DNA from: Limivicinus sp963617275
GTDB lineage: Bacteria > Bacillota > Clostridia > Oscillospirales > Oscillospiraceae
Assembly (NCBI GenBank): GCA_963617275.1
Contig: CAVENX010000014.1
Coordinates: 1-63,489, forward strand
Direction: 5' to 3'
Length of the DNA: 63,489 nucleotides
Made by a program: the position numbers and the translations under genes. The notes under the pieces were generated by a model. The model made no database searches, was not told where the DNA came from, and saw only the letters and a program-made list of their open reading frames with translations. The number at the start of each line of letters is the position of its first letter. Position 1 is the stretch's first letter. Below are positions 24,469-33,416 of the stretch, in pieces.

Positions 24469-24572
24469 CGAAAGCCTTGATATATCAAGGCTTTCGGCAA
24501 CAGCATTCTGAACTCTTTCAAAATGCTCGGCGGAAAGCGCGGTCAAAAAAGTCCTGCAATGACTTTTTTGAC
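24469..24572. repeat. Cluster of palindromes upstream of the DUF2142 gene
   Basis: A perfect 28-bp palindrome (half CGAAAGCCTTGATA) spans 24469-24496. An AGCATT/AATGCT stem follows, then a perfect 12-bp stem (24542-24553 with 24561-24572, GTCAAAAAAGTC and its complement, loop CTGCAAT). No gene is visible in the ~370 bases between the two membrane-protein genes. This looks like a small non-coding mobile or structural repeat; a terminator role for the last hairpin is also possible. Confidence 0.6.
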
Positions 24573-24593
24573 AAGCTGGATGAAAATACTTTG

Positions 24594-24622
24594 TTGCACA
24601 GGCAGGGTCAGAATGGTATAAT
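24594..24622 (+). promoter_or_regulatory. Promoter of the DUF2142 gene
   Basis: TTGCAC, 17 bases, TATAAT, 44 bases before the preferred start. Confidence 0.75.
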
Positions 24623-24666
24623 CTTTTTGCATTTTAAGCGGAATTATGATAGAAGAGGTCGTTTGG

Positions 24667-26250
24667 ATGGCTGCAATTTCCAAAAAACTGAACACATGGG
24701 ATAAAAAACGCCGTTACCTTATCCTTGCGGCGCTTACGATGCTTGGCATCGCCGCTTTCAGGCTGCTGTCACATTCCCGGGACAGTACGCGCTACTGCGC
24801 AGTGCTTGGGTTTTCGCAGGGCGACGCCGCAGCGCTCTGGGCTTTTGAGAGCGTTATCGTGCTTGCGATGAGCGCTGTGCTTTTATATGCCGTATATGAG
24901 CTGCTGTTCGGCAAACCGAATATGCCGCGCCTTTTTACCGGCCTTGTATTTGCCTTCGGGATGATTTTTCTGCTGACGATCTCTCCACTGTCCGTTGCGG
25001 ATGAGAAGACGCATTTTGAGGCAATATACGAACTGAGCTGCAAGCTCCTGCGGCGTACGGTCGATCCGGCGTTTGCATCGTTTGAGGGCTTTTCCAATCA
25101 TCTCAACGTCTGTACCGGTTACCTCCGCGTTCTGCACGATTTCGGCGGCGGCTATGCTTTTTCCGGCAGTGTTGAGCGCGATATCGTTTCCTCCATGTGG
25201 ACGCTTACATACACCGCCGAATACATTCCGCAGATGATCGGCTTCTCGATTGCGCTGCTTCTTGGCAGGAACATGGTCACGGCGTTTATGCTGGCAAGGT
25301 TTTTCAATCTGCTTTTTTATGTGCTTTGCGTGTACCTTGCTTTAAAGCGAAATTCTAAATTCAGGACGCTTTTGGGACTTGCCGCGCTTATGCCGATGGC
25401 GCTCCAGCAGGCGGCGTCGCTTTCGTATGACAATTTCATAAATGCGCTGTCGCTGCTGCTGCTTGCATCGCTTCTTGAGGCGATGTTTTCCGGTGAAAAG
25501 CTCAGTATAAAAAAGCTGCTGTTCATCTTCGTCCCGGCAGCGCTTCTTGCCCCAGCCAAGGGAGTCTACTGCCTCATCATTGCGCTTTTCCTTTTCATTC
25601 CGAAAGAGAGCTTTTCGGGACTGAAAGTCGGGAAAAAGGGTTGCTTTGCAATGTTTCTGGGCGCATGCGCACTGATGTTCGCGCTTGTCTCTGTGCCTTC
25701 TATGGTGAGGATAATGACAAGCGTTCGCCCCGGCTTTGAAACGACCGGCGACAGTCAGTACACTGTCTCATATATTTTTTCGCACCCTCTTGATACAGCC
25801 AAAATTTTTGCCGATACGTTCAATGTATATATCCTGCAATGGCTCGGCGGCGCGGTGGGTTATACGCTCAGCACCTACTCGCTTGATCTGCCCGCGTGGA
25901 TAGTTCCCGTTTATTTCGCGCTGCTCATTCTCTCGGTGCAGAATGTCAGCGGCGGCGGGACGGTGCTTCGGCGCGGTATGCGTCCGACGCTTCTTGCGTA
26001 CTGCGCAGTCGTTATCTTTTCGTTTATGATGACAATGTTCCTCACATGGATACGCGATACGGACAAGATAATCGTCGGCGTTCAGGGACGTTATTTTATC
26101 CCGGTCATACCGGCGCTCATGCTCTGCCTCAATTCAAAGCTTGCTGAGCTGAAAAAAGACCCGACACGCGCCCTTGTGATCACCGCGTCGCTTCTTCTTG
26201 CGAGAACCGTGCTTGAAATTTTATCCTATACGCTTTTCAGCTCTGTCTGA
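24667..26250 (+). CDS. DUF2142 polytopic membrane protein
   Basis: About 527 residues with ten or more membrane helices. The first large loop contains SPLSVADEKTHFEAIYELS, matching the acidic DE-x-H-F motif of DUF2142, a GT-C-like family often found in surface-polysaccharide and teichoic-acid contexts. The ATG at 24667 has AGAGG 8-9 bases upstream; an earlier in-frame ATG at 24646 has a poorer site. The product is probably a glycosyltransferase using lipid-linked sugars, by analogy only. Confidence 0.75.
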   Translation: MAAISKKLNTWDKKRRYLILAALTMLGIAAFRLLSHSRDSTRYCAVLGFSQGDAAALWAFESVIVLAMSAVLLYAVYELLFGKPNMPRLFTGLVFAFGMIFLLTISPLSVADEKTHFEAIYELSCKLLRRTVDPAFASFEGFSNHLNVCTGYLRVLHDFGGGYAFSGSVERDIVSSMWTLTYTAEYIPQMIGFSIALLLGRNMVTAFMLARFFNLLFYVLCVYLALKRNSKFRTLLGLAALMPMALQQAASLSYDNFINALSLLLLASLLEAMFSGEKLSIKKLLFIFVPAALLAPAKGVYCLIIALFLFIPKESFSGLKVGKKGCFAMFLGACALMFALVSVPSMVRIMTSVRPGFETTGDSQYTVSYIFSHPLDTAKIFADTFNVYILQWLGGAVGYTLSTYSLDLPAWIVPVYFALLILSVQNVSGGGTVLRRGMRPTLLAYCAVVIFSFMMTMFLTWIRDTDKIIVGVQGRYFIPVIPALMLCLNSKLAELKKDPTRALVITASLLLARTVLEILSYTLFSSV

Positions 26251-26298
26251 AAGAAGCGCTGAAAACAAAAAAAGTAAACGCTTCTGTCCGAAAAAAGA

Positions 26299-26336
26299 GG
26301 TATTGTCTCATAGCGGAATTGAGACAATACCTTTTT
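26299..26336. terminator. Terminator between DUF2142 and capA-like genes
   Basis: GGTATTGTCTCA / TGAGACAATACC form a perfect 12-bp stem with a 9-base loop, with TTTTT on the plus strand and A-rich sequence on the other side, so it can serve both convergent genes. Confidence 0.9.
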
Positions 26337-26347
26337 GATTTTCTTTA

Positions 26348-27550
26348 TCAGCCCCAGCTTGCGTAGAAGTTGGAATAATCCGCGCCCTGGCTGGCGGCTT
26401 CATATGTGCCGCTGAGCTTTGCGAGCACACGGTTGTATGCGTCCGAGCCCTCCGGATAAGGCGTGGGGCAGTAGTTGTTGTAATTGTCCGCCATTGCCGC
26501 CGCACCGTCAAGATTGCTGCTTACACAGCAGGGGACAGAGGTAAAGCCGTCGGTCGTCACGGTGCCGTCAATGTCGCGCTTGAGCGTCACCTGAATGATC
26601 GCCGTGTCGGGATCGGACGGGCGTGTGCTTCCGCCGAACACCCAGTTGCCCAGACTGTAAAGGATAAGACCGTCGTTATACTTCTCAATAGGCTGGAGAC
26701 AGTGCGGATGGCTGCCGTAAACAAGATCGCAGCCTGCGTCAATGACGGCGTGGGCGAGGTTGATCTGGTTGTCGTTGGGCGTATAATAAAGCTCCGAACC
26801 CCAATGGAACATGCAGATCACATAGTCCGCGCCCTGCTCCTTGAGCGATTGCACAGCCGCAACAGCCTCATCCGTTTTGAGATCGGGACGCATATCGTTG
26901 CCGGCGGTGTATATGCCGAGCTTCAATCCGTGCGGCGTTTCTACTATCTGTGCCTGACCTTCAATGCCGAACGGCATTGCGCTTGCCTGCAATGCGGCGA
27001 CAGAGCTTTGAAAGCCCGCGTCAAGAAAGTCCATCACGTGGTTGTTGGCATGGGTAACGAAATCGACCCCGCCTTCCTTGAGTATGTTTATGTACGAGGT
27101 TGGCGTAAGGAAATAGAACATCGCCTGCATCGAATGTGTGAGTTGCGTGTCGGAAAGCGTACACTCAAGGTTTGCGAGTGTGTACTCATCGTCCTTGAAA
27201 TACTGTACCGTATTCGAGAACGGATAGGCGTAATTTGTGCCTACCGTCAGCGGAAGCCCGACTTGGTTTTTCTCAAACTGTGCGGAAGACCACAGTGTGC
27301 AGTCGCCTATACAGGATATGGTGAAATATTCCGGCTGCGGCTCCGGCGTAGGCTCCGGCGTTGCGGCGGGCGTGTCGTCCTCAGATTCGGGAGAAGGCGC
27401 GGCGGCCTGTTCCGCCGCAAGAGCTTCGGCGGAAGCAGCCGCCTGTATCTCGGCCTGCTCCGCCATGACAAGATCCGTTCTCAGCACGACGATAAGCAGC
27501 AGGGCAAGAACCGATAATATGAATAAAAAGGCTTTCAGAACTGTTTTCAT
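26348..27550 (-). CDS. CapA-family poly-gamma-glutamate synthesis-type protein
   Basis: A 400-residue exported protein: N-terminal membrane helix (residues 5-24), a long Ala/Glu/Pro linker, then the CapA metallophosphatase-like domain (CIGDCTLW, NLECTLSD, THANNHVMDFLDAG, MFHWGSELYYTPN, GSHPHCLQPIEKYNDGLILYSLGNWVFGG). CapA proteins act in export or anchoring of poly-gamma-glutamate, but most clostridial members lack capBC, as here, so the real substrate is uncertain. GAGG precedes the ATG. Confidence 0.85.
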   Translation of the reverse strand: MKTVLKAFLFILSVLALLLIVVLRTDLVMAEQAEIQAAASAEALAAEQAAAPSPESEDDTPAATPEPTPEPQPEYFTISCIGDCTLWSSAQFEKNQVGLPLTVGTNYAYPFSNTVQYFKDDEYTLANLECTLSDTQLTHSMQAMFYFLTPTSYINILKEGGVDFVTHANNHVMDFLDAGFQSSVAALQASAMPFGIEGQAQIVETPHGLKLGIYTAGNDMRPDLKTDEAVAAVQSLKEQGADYVICMFHWGSELYYTPNDNQINLAHAVIDAGCDLVYGSHPHCLQPIEKYNDGLILYSLGNWVFGGSTRPSDPDTAIIQVTLKRDIDGTVTTDGFTSVPCCVSSNLDGAAAMADNYNNYCPTPYPEGSDAYNRVLAKLSGTYEAASQGADYSNFYASWG

Positions 27551-27822
27551 CCGTTATTCCTCGAATTGCTGTGTGTTAGACTTTATTATACAATTTCCGA
27601 AAACTTTAGTCAAGCACAACACTTGCCGGTCTATGGATTCGGTCGGTAACGGGAAAGTAATGTAAAAAAAGCTCCCTTGCCGGGTCGCTGTCCATCAAAG
27701 CAGGTTTCGAGAAACGAAAAACTATGGCAGCGGTATGATTTCATGTCATTGCGCAAACGCAGATTATTTGACAAATAAACATCATTATTAACTCTTTCCG
27801 GCGCGGCTGAATAATTCTAACT

Positions 27823-29169
27823 TTACAACTCTGAACATTCCAAAGGCCGCATGATCAGAAACCCAAGGTTTACCAGCGCAATTGTCGCAGTCCATGAAAG
27901 CGGAAATGCGTGGTACAGCCTTGGAAGCGCAGGGGCTGCCCGAAATACCGTGCAGATCCAGATGATGCGGAATGCACATGTTCCGATCATTGTGCTGACA
28001 GCCGGATACAGCGCATGCCCGCTGCCGCGCAGAACGCCAGCCGGTATCTCATAGAAATTGCAGATCGGTTCAAACAGCAGAATGCACAGGATACGCACTC
28101 CGGCACTTTCGATCGCGGCAGTCTCCGGCGTAAACATACCGGAGAAAAAGTCACGGAACAGAACGATCAAAAAAATCGGAACAGAGCTGCAAACGGTTGA
28201 TGATCCCAGACATAGCCACAAAATGCGCCTGCATCGTTTGCACTGTCCGGCGGCGTAGTTCTGACTGGTAAAGGTCGTTGCTGTCTGTCCGAAAGCCGTA
28301 ATAATATAATAAGTAAAATATTCAAAGTTCATTGCAATGGTGCTTCCGGCAATTGCTGTTTCTCCGAAGCTGTTGACCGATGCCTGTACAAAGATATTGG
28401 CAAAGCAGAAAACAGCACCCTGCACAGCGGATGGGACACCGGTTTTCAGAATATTCCACACAATGCGCAGAGAAAACCTTGGCCTGTGGAATGTAAACTG
28501 AAACATTTTATCGTTTGTCAGACGGAGCAGCACAATAAGCGCCGAAAGCATGGAGGAAATATCGGTGGCAATTGCAACCCCGGCGACACCCATATTAAAC
28601 GCGATCACAAAGAGCAGATTGAGCCCGACATTTACAATTCCTGAAATTATCAGCGCCAGAAACGGATAGCGGCTGTCACCGCGCGCCCTCAGTACGGAGG
28701 CACCGAAGTCATACAGCAGTAAAAACGGGTAACCCAGCATATAGATTCGCAGATAAAGCCTTGCCTCATCAAAAATAGCGGACGGCGTCCGAATCAACCG
28801 TAGCAGTGGGGCTGCTGCGGCTTGCCCCAAAAGCAGGCCGATCATACCGGCAAGGCATGCAAGGAGCATCGAGGTCTGTACCGCGGCAGGCAGTTCCGCT
28901 TTCTTGTTTCGCCCAATACGATCAGCAATCAGTATATTGACGCCGAGGGATAAGCCGGAGGAAACCGTAACGATCAGCGCGATGATCTCGGTGTTTGTTC
29001 CTACCGCCGCAAGTGAGCTCTCGCTGCCGAAATAACCGACGACGGCGGTGTCGGCTGCATTGAATAACTGCTGAACCATGCTGCTCAGCGCAATGGGCAG
29101 CGTAAAAAACAGCAGCTTTCTGCTAAGCGGTCCGTGCAGCATATCCATATCTGAGGTTTCTATCTTCAT
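27823..29169 (-). CDS. MATE-family efflux transporter
   Basis: A 448-residue protein with twelve predicted helices in two homologous halves and MATE signatures (LPIALSSMVQQLFNAADTAVVG; YPFLLLYDFGASVLRARGDSR). It exports drugs or metabolites using a cation gradient. GGAG lies 9 bases before the ATG. A LysR regulator is divergent, 72 bases away, which suggests induction by a ligand of that regulator. Confidence 0.9.
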   Translation of the reverse strand: MKIETSDMDMLHGPLSRKLLFFTLPIALSSMVQQLFNAADTAVVGYFGSESSLAAVGTNTEIIALIVTVSSGLSLGVNILIADRIGRNKKAELPAAVQTSMLLACLAGMIGLLLGQAAAAPLLRLIRTPSAIFDEARLYLRIYMLGYPFLLLYDFGASVLRARGDSRYPFLALIISGIVNVGLNLLFVIAFNMGVAGVAIATDISSMLSALIVLLRLTNDKMFQFTFHRPRFSLRIVWNILKTGVPSAVQGAVFCFANIFVQASVNSFGETAIAGSTIAMNFEYFTYYIITAFGQTATTFTSQNYAAGQCKRCRRILWLCLGSSTVCSSVPIFLIVLFRDFFSGMFTPETAAIESAGVRILCILLFEPICNFYEIPAGVLRGSGHALYPAVSTMIGTCAFRIIWICTVFRAAPALPRLYHAFPLSWTATIALVNLGFLIMRPLECSEL

Positions 29170-29241
29170 ATTCGCTCACTCCGTAATCAGTCTTGCAATA
29201 TCATACAAAAAGCAGTAGAATATGAAAAGCGAATATTATAG

Positions 29242-30186
29242 ATGAATAAAATCGAAAAAAGGAATAGATGCGACGTGGATAATCCTTTACTGAAATATAT
29301 TGCCTTTGTAAAAACGGTGGAACGGGGCAGCTTCACCCGTGCAGCGCAGGAGCTTGATTATGCACAATCGTCTATCAGCAAGATGGTTGCGGATTTAGAA
29401 AGCGAATGGGGTATGACGCTCCTGGAGCGCAGCAAAAACGGCGTCCGCCCTACCTCTGCCGGAGAGCAGATCTTGCCGTTCCTGCGCAAGGTTCTGAACG
29501 GCCATCAGGAATTGGAAGGACAGATATGCCGAATGAACGGAATAGAGACCGGCGTTGTCCGCATCGGCACCTTCGCCAGTGTGGCGATCAATTGGCTTCC
29601 TAATATTTTTGCCGCGCTTCAAAAGGATTATCCCGGCATAGAATATGAAATGCTGCTTGGCGATTATGATGAGGTGGAGCAATGGATCAAAGAAGGGCGG
29701 GTAGACTGCGGCTTCCTGCGTCTTCCGACGTTCTCCCGATTTGATACAATTTTGCTGAAACAGGATGAATATAAACTTGTGCTCCCATCGGGTCACTGCC
29801 TCGCTGAAAGAGAAACGGTCGCCATTGAGGAGTTGAATGGTTTGCCCTTCCTGCTGCTGGAGCATGGCGGGAAAACGGAAGTTTCCGACCTGCTGGAACG
29901 TTCTCATGTGCAGCCTGATATTCGCTTCACCACGTGGGAGGATTTTGCAATTATGGCGATGGTGGAAATGGGGATGGGAGTCAGCATTCTGCCCGACATG
30001 ATCTTACGGCGCATCCCTTATAAAGTTGAGATACGTTCACTGCGAAAACCGTACTATCGCACGATCGGTCTGGCAACCAAAAATCTAAAGCATATTACAC
30101 CGGCCGTAAAAAAGTTTATCGACTACCTGCCGTTTCGTACAAATACAGAGCAGTGGAGCAGCGGTAAGATGGACGGCAAAGAATGA
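29242..30186 (+). CDS. LysR-family transcriptional regulator
   Basis: A 314-residue regulator with an N-terminal winged helix-turn-helix (YIAFVKTVERGSFTRAAQEL, YAQSSISKMVADLE) and a periplasmic-binding-like effector domain (GVVRIGTFASVAINWLP). It is divergent from the MATE pump; ATATTCGC (29168-29175) and GCGAATAT (29229-29236) form an inverted pair across the gap and could be binding half-sites. The effector is unknown. Confidence 0.88.
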   Translation: MNKIEKRNRCDVDNPLLKYIAFVKTVERGSFTRAAQELDYAQSSISKMVADLESEWGMTLLERSKNGVRPTSAGEQILPFLRKVLNGHQELEGQICRMNGIETGVVRIGTFASVAINWLPNIFAALQKDYPGIEYEMLLGDYDEVEQWIKEGRVDCGFLRLPTFSRFDTILLKQDEYKLVLPSGHCLAERETVAIEELNGLPFLLLEHGGKTEVSDLLERSHVQPDIRFTTWEDFAIMAMVEMGMGVSILPDMILRRIPYKVEIRSLRKPYYRTIGLATKNLKHITPAVKKFIDYLPFRTNTEQWSSGKMDGKE

Positions 30187-30221
30187 AAACATATTCGATA
30201 TTGCAGCCGAAATGCGGCATG

Positions 30222-30285
30222 CTTTGGGACTGTCCCAAAGTGCAAAACTGCGTGTTCCTGCCGTAAGGCCGGGACACGCAGTTTT
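30222..30285 (+). terminator. Double hairpin after the LysR gene
   Basis: CTTTGGGA-CTG-TCCCAAAG is a perfect hairpin; AAAACTGCGTG / CACGCAGTTTT forms a second strong stem (30244-30285). The second ends in TTTT and is the likely terminator. The rest of this ~540-base gap holds the element at 30386 and the promoter at 30672, and no gene. Confidence 0.65.
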
Positions 30286-30385
30286 CCGATGTGGGTACTC
30301 TCTGGATTTGCCAGGCGGCTCTCTCTTAAAACATGCGGCCTGTTTTATGCGCTGTTATCCTTGGAGAGCTTTTATATGAACGCAT

Positions 30386-30439
30386 AAGCATAAGGTGAAT
30401 ATCCGCTTAAAAACGGGTTCGCTTACTCTCATTATGCTT
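30386..30439 (+). repeat. Left copy of the 26-bp-core element flanking the polysaccharide region
   Basis: A 54-base element: arm AAGCATAAGGTGAA, a 26-base core (30400-30425, containing CCGCTTAAAAACGGG), then an arm ending TTATGCTT, so its ends are inverted repeats. The identical core occurs in inverted orientation at 63379-63404, about 33 kb away. Both copies point the same way relative to the inward-facing gene beside them. Confidence 0.8.
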
Positions 30440-30671
30440 AAAGCGGTGAATTTTAGTCTGCCGCTTCGGAATTACCCGGGGTGGGCAGTAACCCCAAATA
30501 TAAATACTGATTAGAATCAGAGATTTTAATCAGGGATGTGTATCAAGCCCTGAAAGGCTGTGTATCTATCCACTGTTAATGTATATGTATCTTAACGGAA
30601 AATTATTACCAAATTTAGGAAAATTTTTTAAAATTCCGAAAATATGCCATGCCGCACGGCAGTCAAACCGC

Positions 30672-30700
30672 TTGCAGGATGCAGATACGGATGATATAAT
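30672..30700 (+). promoter_or_regulatory. Promoter of the capD-like gene
   Basis: TTGCAG, 17 bases, TATAAT, lying between the left element and the gene. Confidence 0.75.
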
Positions 30701-30739
30701 ACAGAATCGGAAAAACGTATCATCAAAATGAGGTCACAG

Positions 30740-32752
30740 ATGATGTATAACAAAGAAAAAAAGAACAGGCTTCCGCTGGAGCATTGGCAGATAATAAGCG
30801 TGGGACTTGCGATATTCGACGCTGTGGCGGTGAACGCCGCTTTTTATATCGCGCTCTGGCTCAGGTATGACTGCAAATTTGCGGAGATACCATTTTTCTA
30901 TATAGACGCACTGAAGACAATCGCGCCGATCTATTCCATAATATGCATCATTATCTTCAAGCTGTGCAGAATGTATAATACGATATGGCGCTTTGCCGGT
31001 GCGCACGAGGTGTATCTTGCCTTTCTTGCCAACGGATTGAGCCTTGCTGTGCAGGTTTTGCTTACAACGGTCGCTGCAAAGCTTTTGGGTGTTGCGATCG
31101 GCTTTGTGCGTATGCCGGTTACATATTACTGCATAGGCATTATCCTGCAATTCATTTTTGTAATGGGAATAAGGTTTTCGTACAGGATAATACTTGGTAT
31201 ACACAGCAGGCGCGCCTCAAGCGGCACAAAGCGTGTGATGCTCATCGGCGCGGGCGCTGCCGGACAGATGATATTGAGAGATCTGAACCGCTCACATTCC
31301 AATTCTGACCGTATCTGCTGCATTATAGACGATAATCCCAACAAATGGAACAGATATATGGAGGGTGTGCCGGTCGTCGGCGGCAGAAACGACATTTTTT
31401 CAAGCGTAAAGAAGTACCGTATCCAGAAGATAATCCTTGCCATACCTAGCGCGACGCCGGAGCAGCGCCGGGATATTCTCAGCATATGCAGCGAAACGGA
31501 ATGTGAACTCAAGCAGGTCGCAGTGCTGTATCAGAAAATGGGACAGATCGTGGACGCTTCGTCCATACGCGACGTGTCTATTGAAGATCTTCTCGGCCGC
31601 AAGCCGATAGAGGTCAACATGGATGAGGTTTTCGACTTCATAAGCGGCAAGACGATTATTGTCACGGGCGGCGGCGGCTCGATAGGCAGTGAGCTGTGCC
31701 GTCAGATAGCGGCGCATAACCCAAAGACGCTCATTATATTCGATATCTACGAAAATAATGCCTATGATATACAGCTTGAGCTTAAGGACAGATACCCGCA
31801 TCTTGATCTGGTCACGCTTATAGGCTCTGTGCGCGACAGCAGGCGGCTTGAAAACGTCTTTGAAAAATACAGACCCGAGATAGTTTTCCACGCCGCCGCG
31901 CATAAGCATGTGCCACTTATGGAGGACAGTCCTTGCGAATCAATAAAGAATAACGCCATCGGTACATACAAGACAGCGTATGCCGCGATGACTCACGGCT
32001 GCAAACGCTTTGTGCTTATCTCAACGGATAAAGCCGTGAACCCCACAAATGTGATGGGGGCGTCCAAACGCCTTTGCGAAATGGTCATACAGACCTTTGA
32101 TAAGATGATCAAGGCGGGGAGAGCCGCCGAGCTCCCCGTGCTCAGTACGCATATACATCCTGCGGATTATTGGGACGGGCAGACGGGTACGGAATTTGTC
32201 GCGGTGCGTTTCGGCAATGTTCTCGGCAGCAACGGCTCCGTCGTGCCGCTGTTTAAAAAGCAGATAGCTAAGGGCGGCCCCGTTACGGTGACGCATCCGG
32301 ATATAATAAGGTATTTCATGACTGTGCCCGAGGCGGTGAGTCTTGTGCTGCAGGCGGGCGTGTATGCCGGCGGGGGAGAGATATTTGTCCTTGACATGGG
32401 CTACCCGATGAAAATCGACACTCTTGCGAGAAACCTTATCAAACTTTCCGGATTAAGGCCGGATGTGGATATAAAGATAGAATATACGGGGCTGAGGCCG
32501 GGCGAAAAGCTCTATGAGGAAAAGCTCATGGAGGAAGAAGGGCTTGAAAAAACGCGCAATAACCTTATTTTCGTTGGCCATCCGCTGGCATTTGATGAGA
32601 AGAGGTTCCTTGTAAATATACAGGAGCTTATGGAAGCGGCCTACTCAAACCGCGACGATATCAAAGAACTTGTAAAAAACGCCGTTTTTACCTATACGCC
32701 GGATGCGAGGTGCGAAAAGGCGGACAGACAGCCTGCCGCCGCAGGAGTGTGA
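30740..32752 (+). CDS. Membrane nucleotide-sugar 4,6-dehydratase, CapD/PglF/WbpM type
   Basis: About 670 residues. Four N-terminal membrane helices precede a Rossmann-like domain (VMLIGAGAAGQMILRDL) and the catalytic SDR domain with GGGGSIGSELCRQ and the active-site stretch NPTNVMGASKRLCE. There Met replaces the usual Tyr, as is normal for this family. It converts UDP-HexNAc to a 4-keto-6-deoxy sugar for glycan synthesis. The GAGG site favours ATG 30740 over an ATG 12 bases earlier. It runs convergently with the polysaccharide operon at the other end. Confidence 0.9.
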   Translation: MMYNKEKKNRLPLEHWQIISVGLAIFDAVAVNAAFYIALWLRYDCKFAEIPFFYIDALKTIAPIYSIICIIIFKLCRMYNTIWRFAGAHEVYLAFLANGLSLAVQVLLTTVAAKLLGVAIGFVRMPVTYYCIGIILQFIFVMGIRFSYRIILGIHSRRASSGTKRVMLIGAGAAGQMILRDLNRSHSNSDRICCIIDDNPNKWNRYMEGVPVVGGRNDIFSSVKKYRIQKIILAIPSATPEQRRDILSICSETECELKQVAVLYQKMGQIVDASSIRDVSIEDLLGRKPIEVNMDEVFDFISGKTIIVTGGGGSIGSELCRQIAAHNPKTLIIFDIYENNAYDIQLELKDRYPHLDLVTLIGSVRDSRRLENVFEKYRPEIVFHAAAHKHVPLMEDSPCESIKNNAIGTYKTAYAAMTHGCKRFVLISTDKAVNPTNVMGASKRLCEMVIQTFDKMIKAGRAAELPVLSTHIHPADYWDGQTGTEFVAVRFGNVLGSNGSVVPLFKKQIAKGGPVTVTHPDIIRYFMTVPEAVSLVLQAGVYAGGGEIFVLDMGYPMKIDTLARNLIKLSGLRPDVDIKIEYTGLRPGEKLYEEKLMEEEGLEKTRNNLIFVGHPLAFDEKRFLVNIQELMEAAYSNRDDIKELVKNAVFTYTPDARCEKADRQPAAAGV

Positions 32753-32795
32753 GCGCTGGAGGCAGGCCGCTGCCGCCGGTGGGGAGCATCGCGGC

Positions 32796-32836
32796 GCCGC
32801 AGAGCGATGACGGAAGTCAGGGCTCTGCGGCTTTTT
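32796..32836 (+). terminator. Terminator after the capD-like gene
   Basis: GCCGCAGAGC / GCTCTGCGGC form a perfect 10-bp stem with a 16-base loop followed by TTTTT. Confidence 0.85.
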
Positions 32837-32908
32837 GCGTCGGCATGCATATGATCGTGCGGTCTGAACTGACACCAGGCGGAGACGGCGCGTGTTTGGC
32901 AAAAACGC

Positions 32909-32937
32909 TTGCATAAATACATTGCAGCGTATATAAT
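32909..32937 (+). promoter_or_regulatory. Promoter of the nfeD-SPFH operon
   Basis: TTGCAT, 17 bases, TATAAT, 24 bases before the chosen nfeD start. Confidence 0.75.
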
Positions 32938-32961
32938 GTTGCCAAGAGGTGATTGCATAGT

Positions 32962-33402
32962 ATGCTTTTTGTTGCGGGAAATACGGCTATGTTCTGGCTG
33001 GCGGTTATGATAGTTCTGCTGATAATCGAGGGCGTCGTACCGGGGCTTGTGTCGATATGGTTTGCCGCCGGTGCGCTTGCGGCCATGATATCGGCGCTGT
33101 TTGAGGCTCCTTTCTGGCTTCAGACGGTGTGGTTTCTTATTGTGTCGATCGCATCGCTGTGTCTTACGAGACCTTTGGTGAAAAAATACGTCAATTCAAA
33201 GGTTCAGCCGACGAATGCCGACGCGCTTATCGGGAAAGAATGCATTGTGACCGAGAGCATAGACAACATCGCCGGAGAAGGCGCGGTCAAAATTTCCGGG
33301 CAGGTATGGACGGCGCGATCGACCGACGATTCAATTAAAATTGCGCAGGGGCAGATCGTGACCGTAAAAGAAATTCGCGGCGTTAAACTTATTGTAGAAT
33401 AA
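32962..33402 (+). CDS. NfeD-family membrane protein
   Basis: About 146 residues: two or three membrane helices, then a soluble OB-fold domain (LIGKECIVTESIDNIAGEGAVKISGQVWTARS) typical of NfeD. NfeD proteins work with SPFH proteins in membrane microdomains; here the SPFH gene follows 14 bases later. ATG 32962 is preferred because an earlier TTG at 32953 is too close to the GAGG site. Confidence 0.88.
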   Translation: MLFVAGNTAMFWLAVMIVLLIIEGVVPGLVSIWFAAGALAAMISALFEAPFWLQTVWFLIVSIASLCLTRPLVKKYVNSKVQPTNADALIGKECIVTESIDNIAGEGAVKISGQVWTARSTDDSIKIAQGQIVTVKEIRGVKLIVE

Positions 33403-33416
33403 ATTGGAGGTATAAA

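Noticed and set aside
26348..27550. Inferring a poly-gamma-glutamate capsule from the CapA-like gene
   Set aside because: No capB, capC or capD-type polyglutamate gene is nearby, and stand-alone CapA-fold proteins are common in Clostridia. The capD-like gene at 30740 is a nucleotide-sugar dehydratase, unrelated to the polyglutamate CapD.
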